Source: Pseudomonadota bacterium
Lineage (GTDB): Bacteria > Pseudomonadota > Gammaproteobacteria > Xanthomonadales > Rhodanobacteraceae
Length of the DNA: 8,882 nt
Direction: 5' to 3'
NCBI GenBank assembly: GCA_023430685.1
Contig: JAEYZH010000128.1
Location: forward strand, 1-8,882
In this document: piece after piece, positions 7,050-8,882 of the stretch
How positions within the stretch are numbered: the first letter of the stretch is position 1
Layout of the letters: the number at the start of each line of letters is the position of its first letter
Notes under the pieces: generated by a model
What the model saw: the letters and a program-made list of their open reading frames with translations, nothing else
Database searches by the model: none
Told to the model about the DNA's origin: nothing
Position numbers and translations under genes: made by a program

Positions 7050-7084
7050 GGGGGCCGGGAATGGGGACGGGGGAATGGGCAATG
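7050..7084 (-). repeat. C-rich heptamer leader directly before prfA
   Basis: Read on the minus strand, five heptamers lead straight into the prfA ATG: CATTGCC, CATTCCC, CCGTCCC, CATTCCC, GGCCCCC. More degenerate units (TTCCGGC, ATCCCGC) may continue to about 7098. They are inverted relatives of the GGGAATC heptamers at the end of hemA. Bases 7050-7062 are complementary to 7146-7158 at 12 of 13 positions. No ribosome-binding site is visible. Confidence 0.8.
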
Positions 7085-7118
7085 GCCGGAAGCGGGATGG
7101 CGGAGCGTTGCGGGGCTG

Positions 7119-8399
7119 CTAGCGATTCCCGGTTCCCGATTCCCGATTCCCGGCTCCCTCGAACAGCCGCTCCGCCGCCCGCAGCAGGTCGTCGTCGCCG
7201 CGCAGCGCGGCGGCGCGCAGGTTCGCGCTCGGTGCATGCAGCAGCTTGTTGGTCAGCGTGTTGGCGAGGAACGCGAGCGCCTCGTCGGGAGACTTGCCGC
7301 GCGCGAGCATCGCCTGCGCCTTCTGCAACGCCTCGTCGCGCTCCGCCTCGGCGTGGCGGCGCAGCTCCACGACCGGGTTGCGCAGGTCGAGCGTGCGCCA
7401 CCAGCCCATGAAATGCTCGACCGAGAGCTCGATCATCGCCTCCGCCTGGATCGCGGCCTCGCGCCGCGAGCGCAGGTTCTCGTCGATGATCCCGCGCAGG
7501 TCGTCGATCGTGTAGAGGTAGACGTCCTCGAGCGTGGCCACGCCGGGGTCGATGTCGCGCGGCACCGCGATGTCGACGAGGAACATCGGCTTGCGTCGCC
7601 GCGCGGCGATCGCTGCCGCGACGTGTTCGCGAGGCAGCACCGGCTCGCGGCTCGCGGTCGACGAGATCACGATGTCGGCTTCGGCGAGATGGCGCGGCAG
7701 GTCCGCCAGCGCGATCGCGTATCCACCGAAGCGCGTCGCGAGCACCTGCGCGTTCTCGAGCGTGCGGTTCGCGACGATCAGGCGCCGCACGTTCGACTCG
7801 GTCAGGTGGCGAGCGACCAGCTCGATCGTTTCGCCCGCGCCGACCAGCAGCACGCAGGCCTCGGCGAGGTCGGCGAACACGCGTTCGGCGAGGCGCACCG
7901 CGGTGAACGCGACCGAGACCGGATTGGACCCGATGCGGGTATCCGAGCGCACCCGCTTCGCGACTGCGAAGGTGTTCTGGAACAGGCGCTCGAGCGGCGC
8001 CTTCAGCGTCTGCGCCGCGCGCGCGCTCGCATATGCCTCCTTGACCTGGCCGAGGATCTGCGGCTCGCCGAGCACCATCGACTCGAGCCCGGTCGCGACG
8101 CGAAACAGGTGGCGCACCGCGTCCGCGTCGGCGTGGCGGTACATGAATTCGTCGATCCGCGCGCCTGCGAGATCGTGGTGGCGGTGCAGCCAGCCGCCTG
8201 GGACGTGCTCGGCGCCGGCCTCGACGTTGCAGTAGATCTCGGTGCGATTGCAGGTCGAGAGGATCGCGGCCTCCTGCACGCCGGGCTCGGCCGTGAGCGC
8301 CGCGAGCGCGGGCGTGGTCGCGTCGGCCGGGAAGGCGACGCGCTCACGCAGCGCGAGCGGGGCGGTCTGGTGGTTGAGTCCGAGGGCAATCAGCGCCAT
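7119..8399 (-). CDS. hemA: Glutamyl-tRNA reductase HemA
   Basis: HemA reduces glutamate on tRNA-Glu with NADPH to glutamate-1-semialdehyde, the first committed step of the C5 pathway to haem and other tetrapyrroles. The product has 426 residues (E. coli 418). The N-terminus MALIALGLNHQTAPLALRERVAF aligns with E. coli and fixes the start. Catalytic Cys50 is in ILSTCNRTEIY; GLESMVLGEPQILGQVKEAY is a family signature at about 104-123; the NADPH-binding Rossmann loop LLVGAGE is at 184-190; a C-terminal helical dimerisation domain begins near 310. A longer open frame upstream (to 8852) has no family similarity, although an ATG at 8438 would add 13 residues. No Shine-Dalgarno sequence is visible at either start. 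The last 12 or so residues, GAGNRESGTGNR, are encoded by a heptamer repeat. The divergent neighbour is a lipoprotein gene. Confidence 0.96.
   Translation of the reverse strand: MALIALGLNHQTAPLALRERVAFPADATTPALAALTAEPGVQEAAILSTCNRTEIYCNVEAGAEHVPGGWLHRHHDLAGARIDEFMYRHADADAVRHLFRVATGLESMVLGEPQILGQVKEAYASARAAQTLKAPLERLFQNTFAVAKRVRSDTRIGSNPVSVAFTAVRLAERVFADLAEACVLLVGAGETIELVARHLTESNVRRLIVANRTLENAQVLATRFGGYAIALADLPRHLAEADIVISSTASREPVLPREHVAAAIAARRRKPMFLVDIAVPRDIDPGVATLEDVYLYTIDDLRGIIDENLRSRREAAIQAEAMIELSVEHFMGWWRTLDLRNPVVELRRHAEAERDEALQKAQAMLARGKSPDEALAFLANTLTNKLLHAPSANLRAAALRGDDDLLRAAERLFEGAGNRESGTGNR
7124..7158 (-). repeat. GGGAATC-type heptamer repeat forming the 3' end of hemA
   Basis: Five tandem 7-nt units, on the plus strand GATTCCC, GGTTCCC, GATTCCC, GATTCCC, GGCTCCC, which read on the coding strand as GGG runs spaced by 4 nt. 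They lie inside the hemA frame and give a tail with a 7-residue period (GNRESGT, then GNR) before the TAG at 7119-7121. Because 7 is not a multiple of 3, three units make one 7-residue cycle. Confidence 0.92.
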
Positions 8400-8439
8400 G
8401 GTGGAGGCAGGCAGGATCTCGCGGTGTTCGGTCGCCATC

Positions 8440-8502
8440 CGCGCCGGGGGCGCGTGCGAATCGGCTAAGCTAAGCCGGCGCAGCGCCGCCTGCCGCAGGC
8501 GG
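8440..8502 (-). promoter_or_regulatory. Three short inverted repeats in the hemA 5' leader
   Basis: Three stems lie in the presumed hemA leader: 8486-8492 with 8496-8502 (7 perfect pairs, 3-nt loop), 8462-8466 with 8473-8477 (5 pairs, 6-nt loop) and 8440-8445 with 8449-8454 (6 pairs, 3-nt loop). If transcription starts from the proposed -10 at 8508-8513, the first stem forms the very 5' end of the mRNA. None is followed by a T run on either strand, so they are not typical terminators. Confidence 0.4.
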
Positions 8503-8507
8503 TCCGG

Positions 8508-8536
8508 ATTGTGCGGGCGCGGACCTGCGATATCAA
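8508..8536. promoter_or_regulatory. Candidate overlapping divergent promoters for hemA and the lipoprotein gene
   Basis: On the plus strand TTGTGC (8509-8514) and TATCAA (8531-8536) are 16 nt apart. On the minus strand the same two blocks read TTGATA (8536-8531) and CACAAT (8513-8508), 17 nt apart. TTGATA matches the -35 consensus at 5 of 6 positions. The plus-strand start would fall near 8543, very close to the ribosome site at 8544, so the hemA direction looks more natural. Confidence 0.35.
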
Positions 8537-8553
8537 GCAAGACAAGGCTTTGC

Positions 8554-8882
8554 ATGCAGTGTGTGACTGAATCCCGATCGATCGCGGCGCGCAGCGCCGG
8601 GCGCGCCGCGGGCCTCGCGTTCGCGCTCGCGGGCGTGCTGCTGGCCGCCTGTGCCCCGCTGCAGCCGCGCTCCGAAGTGCGCGCATCGACCGCACCCCTC
8701 GAGGTCGCGCCGGTGCCGGTCGAGCAGGATCTGCTGCTGCAGTTGCTGGCGGCGCAGTTCGCACTGCACGCCGACGACATTCCGGCCGCCGCGCGTGGAT
8801 TCGCGGGCGCGGCCGCGCTGTCGGGCGACGCGCGCCTCGCCGAGGAAGCCACGCGCCTCGCGCTCGCCGCTCGCGACTGGCC
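8554..8882 (+). CDS. Outer-membrane lipoprotein, probably TPR-containing (3' truncated)
   Basis: The first 109 codons are visible before the right edge. The N-terminus has basic residues, a hydrophobic stretch (GLAFALAGVLLAAC) and a lipobox LAAC with Cys33 (8650-8652) as the predicted lipidated residue. The next residue is Ala, not Asp, so Lol-dependent transfer to the outer membrane is expected. The mature part begins with a Pro/Ala-rich linker, then helices: LLLQLLAAQFALHADDIPAAARGFAGAAALSGDARLAEEATRLALAAR. The A/G-spacing resembles one and a half tetratricopeptide repeats. AAGG at 8544-8547, 6 nt before the ATG, supports this start; an in-frame GTG at 8563 is an alternative. The gene diverges from hemA, the position of lolB in E. 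coli. The sequence is not LolB-like, and lolB may lie further downstream. Lipoprotein nature is solid, TPR content is inferred. Confidence 0.82.
   Translation, partial: MQCVTESRSIAARSAGRAAGLAFALAGVLLAACAPLQPRSEVRASTAPLEVAPVPVEQDLLLQLLAAQFALHADDIPAAARGFAGAAALSGDARLAEEATRLALAARDW

Noticed and set aside
7050..7082. Upstream in-frame ATG at 7082 for prfA
   Set aside because: The 11 extra residues (MPIPPSPFPAP) come from repeat DNA, while MQPTIQRKLEQL matches the family N-terminus and full length of 360.
5787..8468. A very long open frame (893 codons) on the plus strand opposite prfA and hemA
   Set aside because: It is antisense to two well-recognised essential genes, has Arg/Ala/Gln/His-rich composition typical of a high-GC shadow frame, and shows no recognisable domain.
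8400..8852. Extension of hemA upstream to 8852
   Set aside because: The extension is antisense to the lipoprotein gene and has no similarity to HemA; the family N-terminus begins at 8399.

Overview
The window is about 70% GC and densely packed. Gene content and order (glnD-dapD-yffB-dapE; prfA and hemA on the opposite strand; a lipoprotein gene divergent from hemA) point to a chromosomal core region of a gammaproteobacterium, most likely of the Lysobacterales/Xanthomonadales. The taxonomic call is inference from gene order, codon use and the GGG-based heptamer repeats. No RNA gene, insertion sequence, prophage, CRISPR array or sign of recent transfer was seen.

Left part, + strand: the 3' 96% or so of glnD (nitrogen-sensing uridylyltransferase, start outside the window), then dapD 7 nt downstream, a 241-nt gap filled with heptamer repeats, a small Spx/ArsC-like thiol reductase gene (yffB), and dapE overlapping yffB by 11 nt. 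DapD and DapE are the first and third enzymes of the succinylase branch that makes meso-diaminopimelate and lysine; GlnD couples nitrogen status to PII. A separate + strand gene (5225-5965) encodes a small secreted protein with two TonB C-terminal-like modules.

Right part, - strand: hemA (glutamyl-tRNA reductase, first step of tetrapyrrole synthesis) followed by prfA (release factor 1). prfA converges with the secreted-protein gene with one base between the stop codons. Divergent from hemA is the start of an outer-membrane lipoprotein gene that runs off the right edge.

The genes are ordinary; what stands out is between them. Two gaps inside same-strand gene pairs (dapD/yffB and hemA/prfA) share one design built from unrelated heptamers. 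G-rich GGG-N4 tandem repeats start at or just before the upstream stop codon, and complementary C-rich heptamers end flush against the downstream ATG. The first gap has a 22-nt perfect inverted repeat. The second repeat has been read into hemA and encodes its last residues. The G-rich strands could form G-quadruplexes, and the C-rich leaders lack Shine-Dalgarno sequences. The hemA/lipoprotein gap holds a possible overlapping divergent promoter and three short hairpins in the hemA leader.
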